A DNA stretch of 64,000 nt from DASPWW01 sp963756745 (GCA_963756745.1 CAVWOU010000010.1:62001-126000); one strand, 5' to 3'; counted from the first letter of the stretch, positions 18,782 through 34,714 are shown. The notes: generated from the sequence alone by a model not told the origin. A program made the numbers and translations.

Positions 18782-19432
18782 ATGGACAGAGAGCAGAAAG
18801 CAGCCGTAGTCGAGGAGATCGCCGCCCAGCTCGGCGATGCGGAGACGGTCTTCGCGACCGACTACCGCGGGATCGGTGTTCCCGAAGCGGCGGAGCTCCG
18901 GGGCAAGCTCGCGGAGGCGGACGCGACCTTCCGGATCGTCAAGAACCGGCTCGCGAAGCGCGCCGCGCAGAGCGCCGGGACCGAGGAGCTCGTGGCGCTG
19001 TTCGAGGGCCCCACGGCCCTCACCGTGGTCAAGGGCGACCCGGTCACCGCCGCAAAGGCGATCGCCGATTTCGCGCGCGAGCACGCCGTGCCCACCTACA
19101 AGGGCGGGATCATGGACGGGGCCCCGCTCGACCCCGAGCAGTTCAACCGCATCGCCCGCCTTCCCGGCCTCGAGGTGCTCAAAGCCCAGCTACTCGGCGC
19201 GGTCGCGAGCCCGGTCACGGGCATCGCCCGCGGGCTCAACCAGCTGCTCGCGGGACTCGCGAGCCAGCTCGGCCAGATGCAGGATCAAGGGTTGGTGAGC
19301 GGGGAGGCGGAGCCCGAGGCGGCGGCTGAAATGCCCGAGGCCGAGGAGGAACCGACGGACGGCGGCGGCGAGGAGGCGCCCGAGGGCGAGGCCGAGGGCG
19401 CGGAGCAACCAACCGACGAGAGCGACAACTGA
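18782..19432 (+). CDS. rplJ: 50S ribosomal protein L10 with acidic C-terminal tail
   Basis: A 216-residue protein. The rRNA-binding domain has REQKAAVVEEIAAQL, VFATDYRGIGV and FRIVKNRLAKRA; the C-terminal helix that carries L7/L12 dimers follows (NQLLAGLASQLGQMQDQ). The last 40 residues are a Glu/Pro/Gly-rich acidic tail. It anchors the L12 stalk. The ATG sits directly after a terminator-like hairpin, so expression is likely attenuated by L10 or L12. A strong hairpin overlaps its stop codon. Confidence 0.96.
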   Translation: MDREQKAAVVEEIAAQLGDAETVFATDYRGIGVPEAAELRGKLAEADATFRIVKNRLAKRAAQSAGTEELVALFEGPTALTVVKGDPVTAAKAIADFAREHAVPTYKGGIMDGAPLDPEQFNRIARLPGLEVLKAQLLGAVASPVTGIARGLNQLLAGLASQLGQMQDQGLVSGEAEPEAAAEMPEAEEEPTDGGGEEAPEGEAEGAEQPTDESDN

Positions 19433-19469
19433 AGGATTCGGGTCCCTATGGGCTACCGAATGCTTCAGT
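19428..19469 (+). repeat. long inverted repeat across the rplJ stop codon, before rplL
   Basis: ACTGAAG-G-ATTCGG pairs with CCGAAT-G-CTTCAGT: 13 of 14 positions paired, with a G/G mismatch. The 14-nt loop (19442-19455) contains a CCC/GGG mini-stem. No T tract follows. Similar RNA structures between rplJ and rplL can set the extra L12 needed (4-6 copies per ribosome). Confidence 0.75.
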
Positions 19470-19503
19470 CGGCGAAATGACGACCGAGAGCGAGGAGTAA
19501 GGA

Positions 19504-19899
19504 ATGGCAACCAAGGCAATGTCCACCGAGGAGTGGATCGAGGAGCTGAAGAGCATCTCGGTGCTCGAGCTCGCCGAGCGGATCAAGGCGCTCGAGGAGG
19601 AGTTCGGCGTCTCGGCGACCGCCGTCGCCGCGGCCGCTCCGGCGGCCGGCGCCGCCGCGGGTGAGGACGGGGCCGGAGCCGAGGAGGCGTCCACGGTCGA
19701 CGTGGTGCTCACCGGCCCAGGCGACAAGAAGATCCAGGTGATCAAGGCTGTGCGCGCCGCGACCGGCCTCGGGCTCAAGGAGGCGAAGGCGCTCGTGGAC
19801 GGAGCGCCCGCGCCGGTCAAGGAGGGCGTGGAGCGCGACGAGGCCGAGAAGCTGAAGTCCGAGCTCGAAGAGGCCGGCGGCGAGGTCGAGCTGAAGTAA
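19504..19899 (+). CDS. rplL: 50S ribosomal protein L7/L12
   Basis: A 131-residue protein with the N-terminal dimerisation helix pair (STEEWIEELKSISVLELAERIKALEEEFGV), an Ala/Gly/Glu hinge, and the factor-binding C-terminal domain (KKIQVIKAVRAATGLGLKEAKALVDGAPAPVKEGV ... ELEEAGGEVELK). It recruits EF-Tu and EF-G. A Shine-Dalgarno sequence (GAGGAGTAAGGA) precedes the ATG at 19504. A short CACCC/GGGTG hairpin lies 3 bp after the stop. Confidence 0.97.
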   Translation: MATKAMSTEEWIEELKSISVLELAERIKALEEEFGVSATAVAAAAPAAGAAAGEDGAGAEEASTVDVVLTGPGDKKIQVIKAVRAATGLGLKEAKALVDGAPAPVKEGVERDEAEKLKSELEEAGGEVELK

Positions 19900-19968
19900 T
19901 CACCCAAGAAGGGTGGTAGTCTCCCGTTCCCTGGATCCGCGCACGCACGTACGCCGGGCGGATTCTCC

Positions 19969-19998
19969 TTGCGTGGCTATACTCGACTGTGATACATT
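19969..19998 (+). promoter_or_regulatory. candidate promoter upstream of rpoB
   Basis: The 204-bp rplL-rpoB gap is less GC-rich than its surroundings and contains TTGCGT and, 18 bases on, TACATT; TATACT at 19978 is an alternative -10. These are partial matches only. A dedicated rpoBC promoter here would be usual. Confidence 0.3.
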
Positions 19999-20103
19999 TT
20001 ACGGTCGCGCGCCATCGAGTGCTGCTGCCTGAATCTATTGAGCAGAACTGCCCGAATCTTTCGCGCAGGGTTCCCCCTTTCGACCAACTGAGGAGTCGCC
20101 GAG

Positions 20104-23655
<3,552 letters not shown>

Positions 23656-23674
23656 GGACCAGGAAGGAATAGCG

Positions 23675-27731
<4,057 letters not shown>

Positions 27732-27748
27732 CCGACCACAAATGACGA

Positions 27749-27768
27749 GCGGGGCCCGAGGGCCCCGC
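27749..27768 (+). terminator. rpoC terminator hairpin (bidirectional, GC-rich)
   Basis: A 9-bp perfect stem with a 2-nt loop starts 17 bp after the rpoC stop, without a strong T tract. The matching hairpin in the right repeat copy (32747-32770) has a 10-bp stem and a CGAA tetraloop. Confidence 0.6.
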
Positions 27769-27940
27769 CCGCCGTTACGCTGTTCCGTGTCGCCTACAGC
27801 ATCGTTCCGACTATTGGGCCAGCAGGTTCACGCTGCTGTTCAGGCCGTGAGTCGGGCCGACAGCGCCCGACAGTGCCAGCCTTGCGGCCGTCGGTCCACG
27901 CCGGATAGGCTGGAACCCAGAAAGGAAGCGGGGTTCGGTC

Positions 27941-28629
27941 GTGAGAACTACTTCTAGATGGACGCTCGGAGGCGCGGGGGCGCTCCTCGTGTTCGCGCTC
28001 GCGACCGGGTGCGGCGGCGGCGACAACGGCGACAGACGAGCTGCTGGCGACGAGCGAAGTGATCGCCATCGGGGATCGGATCTGCAGCGAGTCGCAGGAG
28101 ACCTTCGAGGACGTTCAGGTGATTCTGGCGCGCCACCCCTCGACAGGCCGTCGACGGAACTGACCGGCTGATCGAGGCGATTGATGAGCAGATTGCCGGA
28201 CTCACCCGTCTCGCGCTACGGCGCACAAAGCATCGTTAGAGAAGATCTCGAACGGTACGTAGCAGCGCTTCGGGTCAGCCGGGAACACATCCAAGAGGCC
28301 AAAGGCGCTGCTCAGCGACGGAACAGGTCCGATTACGAGGAAGCCGTGCGCGATTACCGCCAGGGTCGCGCGCACGTCGAGCAACTTGCGGGGTGGGGGG
28401 GGTTCAACGAATGTGGCTTGCCTCACCGCGGCGGAGGCCGACCTGGCGGGTGCGAGCCGGGTTACTCGAAGTGCCTCGACCGCAGCGCGATTGACTACGA
28501 CTGCCGCGGCAACGGGCGATGGTCCGAAGTACGTGCATAGGCCCGATCCGGGTCACAGGCTCCGATCCCTTCGACCTCGACAGCAACCGGGACGGGATCG
28601 GTTGCGAGGCCGGCCGACAGCGCCTGTAG
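27941..28629 (+). CDS. lipoprotein with Excalibur-like C-terminal motif (several frameshifts)
   Basis: Composite reading across at least four indels (near 28035, 28145, 28220 and 28510-28540). The GTG start at 27941 gives a lipoprotein signal, RTTSRWTLGGAGALLVFAL followed by the lipobox ATGC. A helical region follows (EVIAIGDRICSESQETFEDV, LERYVAALRVSREHIQEAKGA). The end has a Cys-rich piece, CLDRSAIDYDCRGNG, then GDGPKYV, GPIRVTGSDPFDLD and SNRDGIGCE; the DxDxDGxxCE pattern resembles the Excalibur calcium-binding motif. The stop is TAG at 28629. It is probably a surface protein, whether active or decayed. Confidence 0.6.
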
Positions 28630-28916
28630 GCGCCGTGGGCTACGGCTGGCCTACGTCGCGGGTGCGCGCCGCGCGCGGACATCACACGAGGCGGGGGCGC
28701 GCAGGGCGTGAGCTCAAAAGGCGCGCGAGTCAGGCTGATATTCGAGGGCTGGCTACCTCATGACCCTTGTTCGTCGCGGACCTGCCGTCTAGCGGCGGGC
28801 GCCACCGGCGACGAGCCGGCTGCCCATAACGCCGTCGCAGGCCATCGGCTGCGACGCGGCTTGGCCTCTCGTCGCTCGTCGACGCCCCGGCAGCGCCGGG
28901 GCGACCGCTTTGGGGT
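28630..28916. other. non-coding segment between the lipoprotein and the transposase (IS110 right end?)
   Basis: No convincing ORF. A perfect 8-bp hairpin, GCCCCGGC-AGC-GCCGGGGC, lies at 28884-28902, 15 bp past the transposase stop. IS110-type elements lack terminal inverted repeats, so the element end cannot be fixed by eye. Confidence 0.4.
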
Positions 28917-30015
28917 TCACTCGATCGTGGCGGCCTCCCAGACGAAGCAGGCGAGCTCGCGAGCGCAGGCGACCGCGACCTTTCGCCAGCCGGCTTTCCG
29001 CGCCCGACGGCGAGCGTGCGCCCAGCGGGCGTGAAGGCGCCGCTGGGCGCGCCAGGCGACCTCGCAGACGCGGGGGTCCTGTCCGTCCTGGCGGCGGCGC
29101 AGGTCGCCGCCGATCTTGCGGCGGGCGGGCGGTAGTGGTGGGCGGCCTCGACCAGCAGCCGGCGGGCGTGCTTGGAGCCGGCCTTGGTGATCCCGCCCAG
29201 GCGGCGGCTGCTCATCGGAGGTGCGCTCCGAGGGCGATGATCCCGAGAAAGCCCGCGAGCAGCTTCGGCTTTGCGAAGCGGGCGAAGTCGCCGACCTCGG
29301 CGCAGATCCCCGCGGCCGTGAGCGTGTCGATGCCGCGAAAGCAGCGCAGGCGCGCGATCAGCTCCGCGTAGGGGCTCTCGGGGACGAGCTCGGCGATCGT
29401 GCGCGTCGAGCGCGGTGCGGCGCTGGCGCGAGCGCCGTCGACCGCGGCCAGGTAGTCGACGAAGGTCGCCTCGGCGGCGGGATCATCGAAGCGGAGCCGC
29501 GCCGAGCCAGCTTGCGGTGGGTCTCGGTCCAGTTGTTGCCCGGTCCCGCGATAGCGCAGGCCGTGGCGCATGCAGCAGCTTCGAGAGCCGGTGGCGCGCC
29601 CGCATCGAGGTCGCCGCGCAGGTCCTCGCGGCAGCGCAGCAGATCGCGGAAGCGCTCCTCGGCGACAGTCGGGACATGGACGAAGCGAAGCTCGCCTGCG
29701 GCGAGCAGCCGCGCCAGGCGCTCGGCGTCGCGGCGGTCGGTCTTGACGCGGTCGCCGGGCGCTCTGCGGGATCAGGCCCGGGCGCCGCGACGCGGAGGTC
29801 GAGCCCGCGCTCGGCGGCGGCGCGAGCGAGGCCGAACCCGGTCGGCCCGGCCTCATAGACGGCGATCAGCCCCGATCCGAGCCGTTCGAGTTGCTCGAGC
29901 AGTCCCCTCGCGGCGGCCCCTCGATCTCGTCGTCGCAGCACCTCGCCGCTCGCGAGATCGAGGACGAACAGCATGGGTCTGGTGCGGCGTGGACGTCGAG
30001 GCCCACGCGCGGCAT
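28917..30015 (-). pseudogene. IS110-family transposase (DEDD recombinase), multiple frameshifts
   Basis: Composite of about 365 residues, read leftward from ATG at 30015. MPRVGLDVHA and AVYEAGPTGFGLARA form the N-terminal DEDD catalytic domain. After several breaks (near 29985, 29830 and 29600) the Transposase_20 half reads LRCFRGIDTLTAAGICAEVGDF ... PKLLAGFLGI, then GRITKAGSKHARRLLVEAA and a basic tail ending at TGA 28917-28919. Domain order and length match IS110. At least three indels are needed to join it. Given the error pattern in this region it may be intact in the cell. Confidence 0.75.
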
Positions 30016-30040
30016 AGTGTCGAGCACATGGTCGGCGCCT

Positions 30041-30106
30041 CCCAAAGTTGGGGTGTCGGCCGGAGGCCCTTCCTCCGGCCCAGTCCCCGCACTTCTTTGC
30101 GCGGGG
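30041..30106 (-). ncRNA. candidate IS110 bridge RNA region (structured upstream end)
   Basis: Directly upstream of the transposase start are hairpins GGCCGGAGG-CCCTT-CCTCCGGCC (30058-30080, perfect 9 bp), CCCCGC/GCGGGG (30085-30106) and a short CCAA/TTGG stem (30042-30052). IS110 elements are known to encode a bridge RNA in this non-coding end. The loops have not been matched to donor or target sites here, so this is a position- and structure-based inference. Confidence 0.35.
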
Positions 30107-30229
30107 TGCCGGCCTGTCTACTCAGCCCCGAGGACGGCGCCGGACGACGGCGGCGCTCCATAGGGTCTAGCCACACTCTCGGTCGCGTTCCCAGCCGGAA
30201 TCGCACTAACAGACGATCGAGTCGATGAC

Positions 30230-30382
30230 ATGAAGGTCTGTGACCAGCTCGTCGAGTCGGGTCACGCAATCCGGATCGAGTCAGACGACATCGACGGTGT
30301 GGGCTACCAGCTCTCGCCCGAGGCGGCCGAGGCGCACCGGCGTGTGCTCGAGCAGCGCGCGGACGAGGCGGGGCAGAACTGA
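30230..30382 (+). CDS. hypothetical 50-residue protein
   Basis: ATG to TGA, 50 residues: KVCDQLVESGHAIRIESDDI followed by an acidic helical stretch (LSPEAAEAHRRVLEQRADEAGQ). No family is recognised. Codon use matches the host (third-position GC-rich). It converges with the SnoaL-like gene, 8 bp away. No clear Shine-Dalgarno sequence is visible. It could be the end of a longer, frameshifted gene. Confidence 0.4.
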   Translation: MKVCDQLVESGHAIRIESDDIDGVGYQLSPEAAEAHRRVLEQRADEAGQN

Positions 30383-30390
30383 TGCTGCAG

Positions 30391-30786
30391 CTACTCCCGC
30401 AGCCCGACGGCTTCGAGGGCCTCGCTCCAGTCATTGAAATAGAGCATGCGCGTCGGCTCGAGGTCGCGAAAGCTCCAGAGGTGGCCGAAATGGTTCTCCC
30501 CGGGGACGCCGCTCCCCTTGCCACGGCCCCGAATCCCGTCCGAGCACCAGCACCTGCGTTGCCTGGTCCAGCACTCGATCCACTACGAACTGCGAGTCCT
30601 CGAACGCGCTAACCACTCGCCGAGCCACTCCATGAATCCCTCACGACCCACGTACTCGCTCTTCGTGTCGACGCGGGTCGAGTCCTCAAGCACGAAAGCT
30701 TCTCCTATCGGAGCGAGGGCGGTCTCGACGTCGCCTCGCCGAAATGCGTCATAGCTGCGGCGCAGAATCTCGTTCTCCAGCGACAT
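30391..30786 (-). CDS. SnoaL/NTF2-like protein (one frameshift)
   Basis: Composite of about 130 residues. It begins SLENEILRRSYDAFRRGDVE, the first helix of SnoaL-like polyketide-cyclase/ketosteroid-isomerase folds. YVGREGFMEWLGEWL follows, and after a break near 30600, FVVDRVLDQATQVLVLGR and GENHFGHLWSFRDLEPTRML complete the cone-shaped fold. The stop is TAG at 30391-30393. Such proteins are small isomerases, cyclases or binding proteins; no active-site Asp can be assigned. It lies inside the putative integrated element as likely cargo. Confidence 0.65.
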
Positions 30787-30898
30787 AGCCGGCTCAGTAT
30801 TGCGCGATGGGGGGAGGGTCGCGAGGAACCGAGCGCACGGTCGCAAGACCGTCGGCCGGCAGACGGCGCGCGCAGCATGAACACGGATCGGAGGCGCG

Positions 30899-31192
30899 AT
30901 GAGGCGTGATCGGAGGATCTCGGTGATGCTGTCGAAGGACGAGATGGCGCTGCTGGACGAGCATCGTGGCTCGTCGAGTCGAGCGGCCTACCTGCGGCAG
31001 CTCCTGGGGCAGCCACCGCTCGCCCCCGTGGCCACACACGCGGAAGCCGTGCGCCTCCTTGTGGAGCAGGCGCGCGCGGGCCGGGCGAGCGCCGCGATCG
31101 CGCTCGAGAAGGCGCTGCGCCCCCACCCCAAGCTCTTGGGCAGCGTCCCCGAAACCGACGAGCTCGAGCGCATCCTGGGGGGCGATCGATGA
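30899..31192 (+). CDS. small DNA-binding-like protein (possible ribbon-helix-helix)
   Basis: A 97-residue protein. Residues 5-33 (RRISVMLSKDEMALLDEHRGSSSRAAYLRQLL, in two parts) read as a beta strand followed by two helices, like CopG/Arc ribbon-helix-helix regulators. The rest is helical and basic, then acidic at the end. The ATG follows GGAGGCGCG. The ATGA overlap with the next small ORF implies coupling. A regulator upstream of an integrase could control excision. Family assignment is from pattern only. Confidence 0.6.
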   Translation: MRRDRRISVMLSKDEMALLDEHRGSSSRAAYLRQLLGQPPLAPVATHAEAVRLLVEQARAGRASAAIALEKALRPHPKLLGSVPETDELERILGGDR

Positions 31193-31374
31193 CGCTTGAG
31201 GAACTTCCACCGCGAGGCATGCGAACGTGCAGAGCGCGGGGGCGCAGCCCGGCGTCCCAGGCGGAACGCGCCGAGCGCGCCTGCGCCCGCTGTCGCCGGG
31301 CGAAGGAGGGCAGTCCGCCGGCCCTCCGGGGACGATGGACGTCGATGGACCCCGAAGTCGTGTCGATTGACTGA
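31189..31374 (+). CDS. hypothetical 61-residue protein
   Basis: Starts in a 4-bp ATGA overlap with the preceding gene and ends at TGA 31374. It is Arg-rich and has one CxxC (ERACARCRRAK). No homologue is recognised. The position between a small DNA-binding protein and an integrase is where excisionases often lie, but no helix-turn-helix is evident. It may be spurious, given nearby frameshifts. Confidence 0.3.
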   Translation: MTLEELPPRGMRTCRARGRSPASQAERAERACARCRRAKEGSPPALRGRWTSMDPEVVSID

Positions 31375-31704
31375 CGAGTCTCGGTCCGGCCTGCCCGCGT
31401 ATTGCCCGACCGGGCCGCGGCCGCTCACCACAGCCGCCCAGGGCCGCGGGCTGCGCCGCGCTCTCCCGACGAGGCGGTCACGGGAGCCCGCAATCGGGCG
31501 ACCCGGTGGTCGGATATTCGTAGGCCGATCCGATCGCCCCCGTGGCCCACGGAGCGGCCCCGGAGACGGTTCTTCCGATGCGCATTCACGCCGTGACGAG
31601 AGGCTCGCGGCCGGGTCGAGCGGTGAGGGAGACCCGGAGCCCCGGCTCGGCCCGCGAGAGGGCCGCGGAGCGGACCGGAAAAGGTGGTCCGCTAGGGCGA
31701 GTTC
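31375..31704. other. 330-bp stretch before the integrase, probably its damaged N-terminal codons
   Basis: No single frame stays coherent. Short pieces resemble the basic arm-binding N-terminus expected of a phage-type integrase, and a stop in the integrase frame lies 10 bp before the first usable start. Either the integrase is short or its N-terminus is frameshifted here. Confidence 0.4.
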
Positions 31705-32681
31705 GTGGAGGGCATGCGCTCCGGCGAGGTCCGGCCCAGGCGGCGGCTCGGCTACAAGCCCGGCACCGTCCGCGCCTACGACAGCGCGGTGAAGCGGTGG
31801 GTTCGGGGCAGCGCCCTCGGGTCGACGCGGGTGTCGGAGGTCCGGCGCCCGGACGTGCAGGACTTCGCCGACTCGCTGATCGCCGCGGGGCTGGCGCCCG
31901 CCACGGTGAGCAACGTGCTCAGCCCGATCCAGGTCTTCTACCGGCGCGAGGTGCAGCGCGGCCGACTCGCGACGAACCCGGCCAGCGGGGTGGACGTGCC
32001 CGAGGCGATCAAGTCGGCCGAGGCGGATCGCGTCGGCGCAGGAGGCCGCCGCGCTGCTCGGCGCCCTGCCCGCCGAGGACCGCCCGCTGTGGGCGACGCG
32101 CCTTCTACGCCGGGCTGCGCCGCGGCGAGCTGCAGGCGCTGCGCGTCTCCGACGTGGACCTGGGCGCGAGCCTGATCCGCGTCGAGCGCGGCTGGGACCA
32201 GAGCGAGGGCGCGATCGACCCCAAGTCGCGCGCCGCTCGTCGCACGGTGCCGCTGCTGGCGCTGCTGCGCGACTACCTGGACGAGCACCTGCTGCGGACC
32301 GGGCGCGAGGGCTCGCAGCTCATGTTCGGGCGCACCGCGGCGGACCCCTTCGCGCCCCACACGGTGGACAAGCGAGCGAAGCTCGCGTGGCGGGACGCGG
32401 GGCTGAAGCCGCTCACCCTGCACGAGTGCCGCCACACCTTCGCCTCGCTGCTGATCGACTCCGGCGCGAACCCGAAGGCGATCCAGGAGTTCATGGGGCA
32501 CGCGAGGATCCAGACCACCTTCGACACCTACGGCCACCTGATCGACGGCAGCCGCGACGAGGTTCGGCGGCGCATGGACGCCTACCTCGATGAGAGACGT
32601 CTTGCTGTCAGCGCCTCGGAGGAGACGGAAGACGACCTGACTGGCCCTCCGACTGGCCCCCCGGCCTCTAAAGCGGACTAG
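31705..32681 (+). CDS. tyrosine site-specific integrase (two frameshifts)
   Basis: Tyrosine recombinase. The core-binding domain is YKPGTVRAYDSAVKRWV ... VRRPDVQDFADSLIAAGLAPATVSNVLSPIQVFYRREVQRG. Breaks near 32035 and 32098 join it through AQEAAALLGALPAEDRPLWA to the catalytic domain: Arg in FYAGLRRGELQALR, HECRHTFASLLI (H-x-x-R) and the nucleophile Tyr in TTFDTYGHL. All catalytic residues are present. The stop TAG at 32681 lies in a 21-bp sequence repeated at 34598 and just before the right att-like repeat. It probably integrates and excises the element at the rpoC tail. Confidence 0.88.
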
Positions 32682-32684
32682 CTG
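32664..32684 (+). repeat. 21-bp direct repeat, copy 1 (over the integrase stop codon)
   Basis: CCTCTAAAGCGGACTAGCTG and the preceding G are identical to 34598-34618; an ACCCTCG-like block follows both copies after 4-6 bases. The repeat is not coding in the second copy. It may be an att-related or recombination site. Confidence 0.7.
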
Positions 32685-32704
32685 GCACCCCTCGACGAGG
32701 ACCG

Positions 32705-32836
32705 GGCGACGGCTCCGCGAGCAGCGAGTAGCCGCTCCACAACGACGAGCGGGGCCCGAAGGCCCCGCTCGCCGTTACAGCTGTTCCGTGTCGCCTACAG
32801 AGCCGTCCCGACTATCGGGCCAGCAGGTTCAGGCTG
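32705..32836 (+). repeat. right copy of ~130-bp direct repeat (rpoC-like tail): putative attR
   Basis: Carries rpoC-like terminal codons (GDGSASSE-stop in frame), the terminator hairpin at 32747-32770 and the 21-bp core at 32780-32800. It then runs into the reverse-strand coding end NLLAR-stop of the collagen-like gene. It corresponds to 27701-27836. Confidence 0.75.
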
Positions 32837-33784
32837 CCGACGCAGGTCGGATCGCCTGCGAACTCGCCAGTGCGGGGGTTGTTGAGCACGCCCCCGAATC
32901 CGGCCTGGGTCGTCCCGGCGCCGCGCGTCCCGTAGATCAGCACCCAACCACCCGAGAACGCATCCGGGTACTCCCCGGTGAAGAGGTAGCCGGAGTCGAG
33001 CACGGCGGGGTCGCGTGAGACCAGTGCGCGACGAACTGGATCAGGTCAGCGAATCCCCAGTCGAGCGGCCCCAGGTTGGTGGTCGTCCCAGGGATGTCAT
33101 CCGGAGTCGCCCCGGGGAACCTGTGCGGGAACCCAGCCCTCTGGATGAAGTCGCTGGGGGACTCACCGGGGGGCGTCGCGCCCGCCTCTATCGCGGGGTT
33201 GAACGACGTGGCCACGACGGCGCTTTCGCCCATGTCGAAGCTGTTCGACTGGTCGCCGGTCGCGTATCGCCGTTCGGGGCCATGAACTGGAGCCCGCCGT
33301 CGATGTGCGAGTCGTCGCCGCCACCGTTGCCAGCCGGATCTTGGCCGGGGGTCAAGTTCGCCACCACGAGGCTGCTCACCGGCTCGCCGTTTTCGTTGGT
33401 GCAGGCAAGCCCCCACGCGAAGCCGTCGCTCACCGTTGATCAGCCGGAAACCCGTATCGGGCGGGCTGCCCTCCACCGGCACGGTCACCGCCTGGCCGAC
33501 GCTGAGGTCGCCTGCCGGCTGCCGGGTGCGCCGGGGGCGCCGGGTGCGCCGGGGGCGCCGGGGGCGCCGGGTTGGCCGGCCTGCGCGAGCGCCTGGTTGG
33601 CCACGTTCAGGGCCTGCTTGGCCTTCTTGTTGGCCTTCTTGGCCTTCTTGAGCGCCTTCTTGGAGGTCTTCTTCGCGCTCGCCGCAGTCGTCGCCGTCGG
33701 GTCAGACGATTGACCGATCGCCGGCACCGCCACTGCCACGGCCAGCACGACACTGAACCCGAGGAGCAAGTAACGCCTCTTCAT
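32812..33784 (-). CDS. exported collagen-like protein, paralogue 1 (at least four frameshifts)
   Basis: Composite. The signal peptide is KRRYLLLGFSVVLAVAVAVPAIGQ. A helical Ala/Lys stretch follows (ASAKKTSKKALKKAKKANKK), then QALNVANQALAQAGQ and five or more Gly-Ala-Pro triplets (33525-33575). After breaks near 33490, 33430, 33280 and 33010 a C-terminal domain appears: SDGFAWGLACTNENGEPV, DSHIDGGLQFMAPNGD, NSFDMGESAVVATSFN, LDSGYLFTGEYPDAFSGG and the end NLLAR. Gly-X-Y tracts suggest a trimeric surface stalk with a globular head. It is convergent with rpoC across the shared terminator. Confidence 0.6.
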
Positions 33785-33909
33785 CAGCTAAGGCTCCCTT
33801 CCCTTTGCACACGTCCCGCCGACTTTCTGGACAAGCCCGACGGCTTCCTCTAGCGACCCTTGTATCAGATTTCACGACAATTGGTCAAGGTGCGGTGTCC
33901 TGCTTGTGA

Positions 33910-34560
33910 TCACCCGCGTTCGAGCCGCCCGATTCCGAGCCTCCCTTCGGCACACGCCTCGAGGCCGAGCGCAGCGACTGCCTGATCCGCGCGCGCGCCT
34001 GCGGCGACGAGCTGGACTAAGAGGCGCTCAGCATCCGCGGGCGCGGGCAGCGCCCCCGCCTCCTCGGCCGCGCGCTCGACAGCGGTGAGGGCTTGGTCGA
34101 GCTGAGCGGCGGCCTTCCGGCGGTCGGGGGGCGGATCGAGCGAGGCGAGCCGGCGGCGCCACACCGCGACGATCTCCGCGGTGGCATTGCCGTTGAGAGA
34201 AACCGCGGCCGCCGCCTGGCCCTCGGAGTTGGCGATCCGGTCGGCGACCGTGGCCAGCGCCTGCTTCGACTCCACGCAGATCGCGTCCGCCTGCTCCGTG
34301 TACTCGTCCTGATCGTCGCCGGTGGTGAGCACGACCACGGCGACGATCGCGATCACGAGCGCGAGCACGGTGACCGCGGTGATCACCCGCTCGCGGCGGG
34401 TGCGTCCGAGAAGCCTTCCCGCCCGCCGCCGCAGCGAGCGGCGCTCTCTCTCCTCTGCCGTTTCCGGGCCACCCTCGGGCAGCCGCGCTCCGCAGGAGCC
34501 GCAGTAGCTCGCCCCTTCCTCGTTTGGCTTGCCGCACCGCGGGCAGAACACCGCGGGCAC
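33910..34560 (-). CDS. zinc-ribbon membrane protein
   Basis: A 216-residue protein. The N-terminal zinc ribbon is FCPRCGKPNEEGASYCGSCG (two CxxC pairs, residues 5-24). A basic linker, one membrane helix (VITAVTVLALVIAIVAVVVLTTG) and an external helical domain with two Cys (DAICVESKQALATVADRI ... GLEACAEG) follow. The external domain has the same D-x-IC-x-E spacing as the lipoprotein at 27941, so the two may be related. The reading frame is intact, unlike both neighbours. Function is unknown; zinc_ribbon_2 proteins are often envelope regulators or scaffolds. Confidence 0.75.
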   Translation of the reverse strand: MPAVFCPRCGKPNEEGASYCGSCGARLPEGGPETAEERERRSLRRRAGRLLGRTRRERVITAVTVLALVIAIVAVVVLTTGDDQDEYTEQADAICVESKQALATVADRIANSEGQAAAAVSLNGNATAEIVAVWRRRLASLDPPPDRRKAAAQLDQALTAVERAAEEAGALPAPADAERLLVQLVAAGARADQAVAALGLEACAEGRLGIGRLERG

Positions 34561-34597
34561 GCTAGCGGATTCGCCTCACGTGCGATCGAGGCTCGGT

Positions 34598-34618
34598 GCC
34601 TCTAAAGCGGACTAGCTG
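34598..34618 (+). repeat. 21-bp direct repeat, copy 2
   Basis: Identical to 32664-32684, 1.93 kb away and in the same orientation. It lies in the non-coding gap between the zinc-ribbon gene and paralogue 2 of the collagen-like family. Confidence 0.7.
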
Positions 34619-34642
34619 CGGACCCTCGCGCGCAGGACGCGC

Positions 34643-34679
34643 CTGAAAGAGAGAGGCCGGGCGCTGGGCCCGGCCTCTC
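34643..34679 (-). terminator. terminator of collagen-like paralogue 2; exact inverted copy of 36435-36471
   Basis: Read on the minus strand: a 12-13-bp stem, GAGAGGCCGGGC with its complement, followed by TCTTTC. All 37 bases are the perfect reverse complement of 36435-36471, so both paralogues end in the same terminator. Confidence 0.75.
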
Positions 34680-34714
34680 ATGACCTACTTGAGTTCCTCA
34701 GACTCCGCTAGGCG

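Larger units (their letters stand above)
27779..32800 (+). mobile_element. putative 5.0-kb integrative element at the 3' end of rpoC
   Basis: Bounded by two copies of the same 21-bp core embedded in ~130-bp diverged direct repeats of the rpoC 3' end. A tyrosine integrase ends 99 bp inside the right core. Cargo from left to right: frameshifted lipoprotein, IS110-type transposase, 50-residue ORF, SnoaL-like protein, possible ribbon-helix-helix protein, 61-residue ORF and the integrase. A duplicated gene 3' end with an integrase beside one copy is the usual footprint of site-specific integration that leaves the host gene intact. The exact crossover is inferred. Confidence 0.65.

Noticed and set aside
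33525..33575. GGGGCGCCG-type repeats as a CRISPR-like array
   Set aside because: They encode Gly-Ala-Pro triplets of a collagen-like tract; period 9 bp, no unique spacers.
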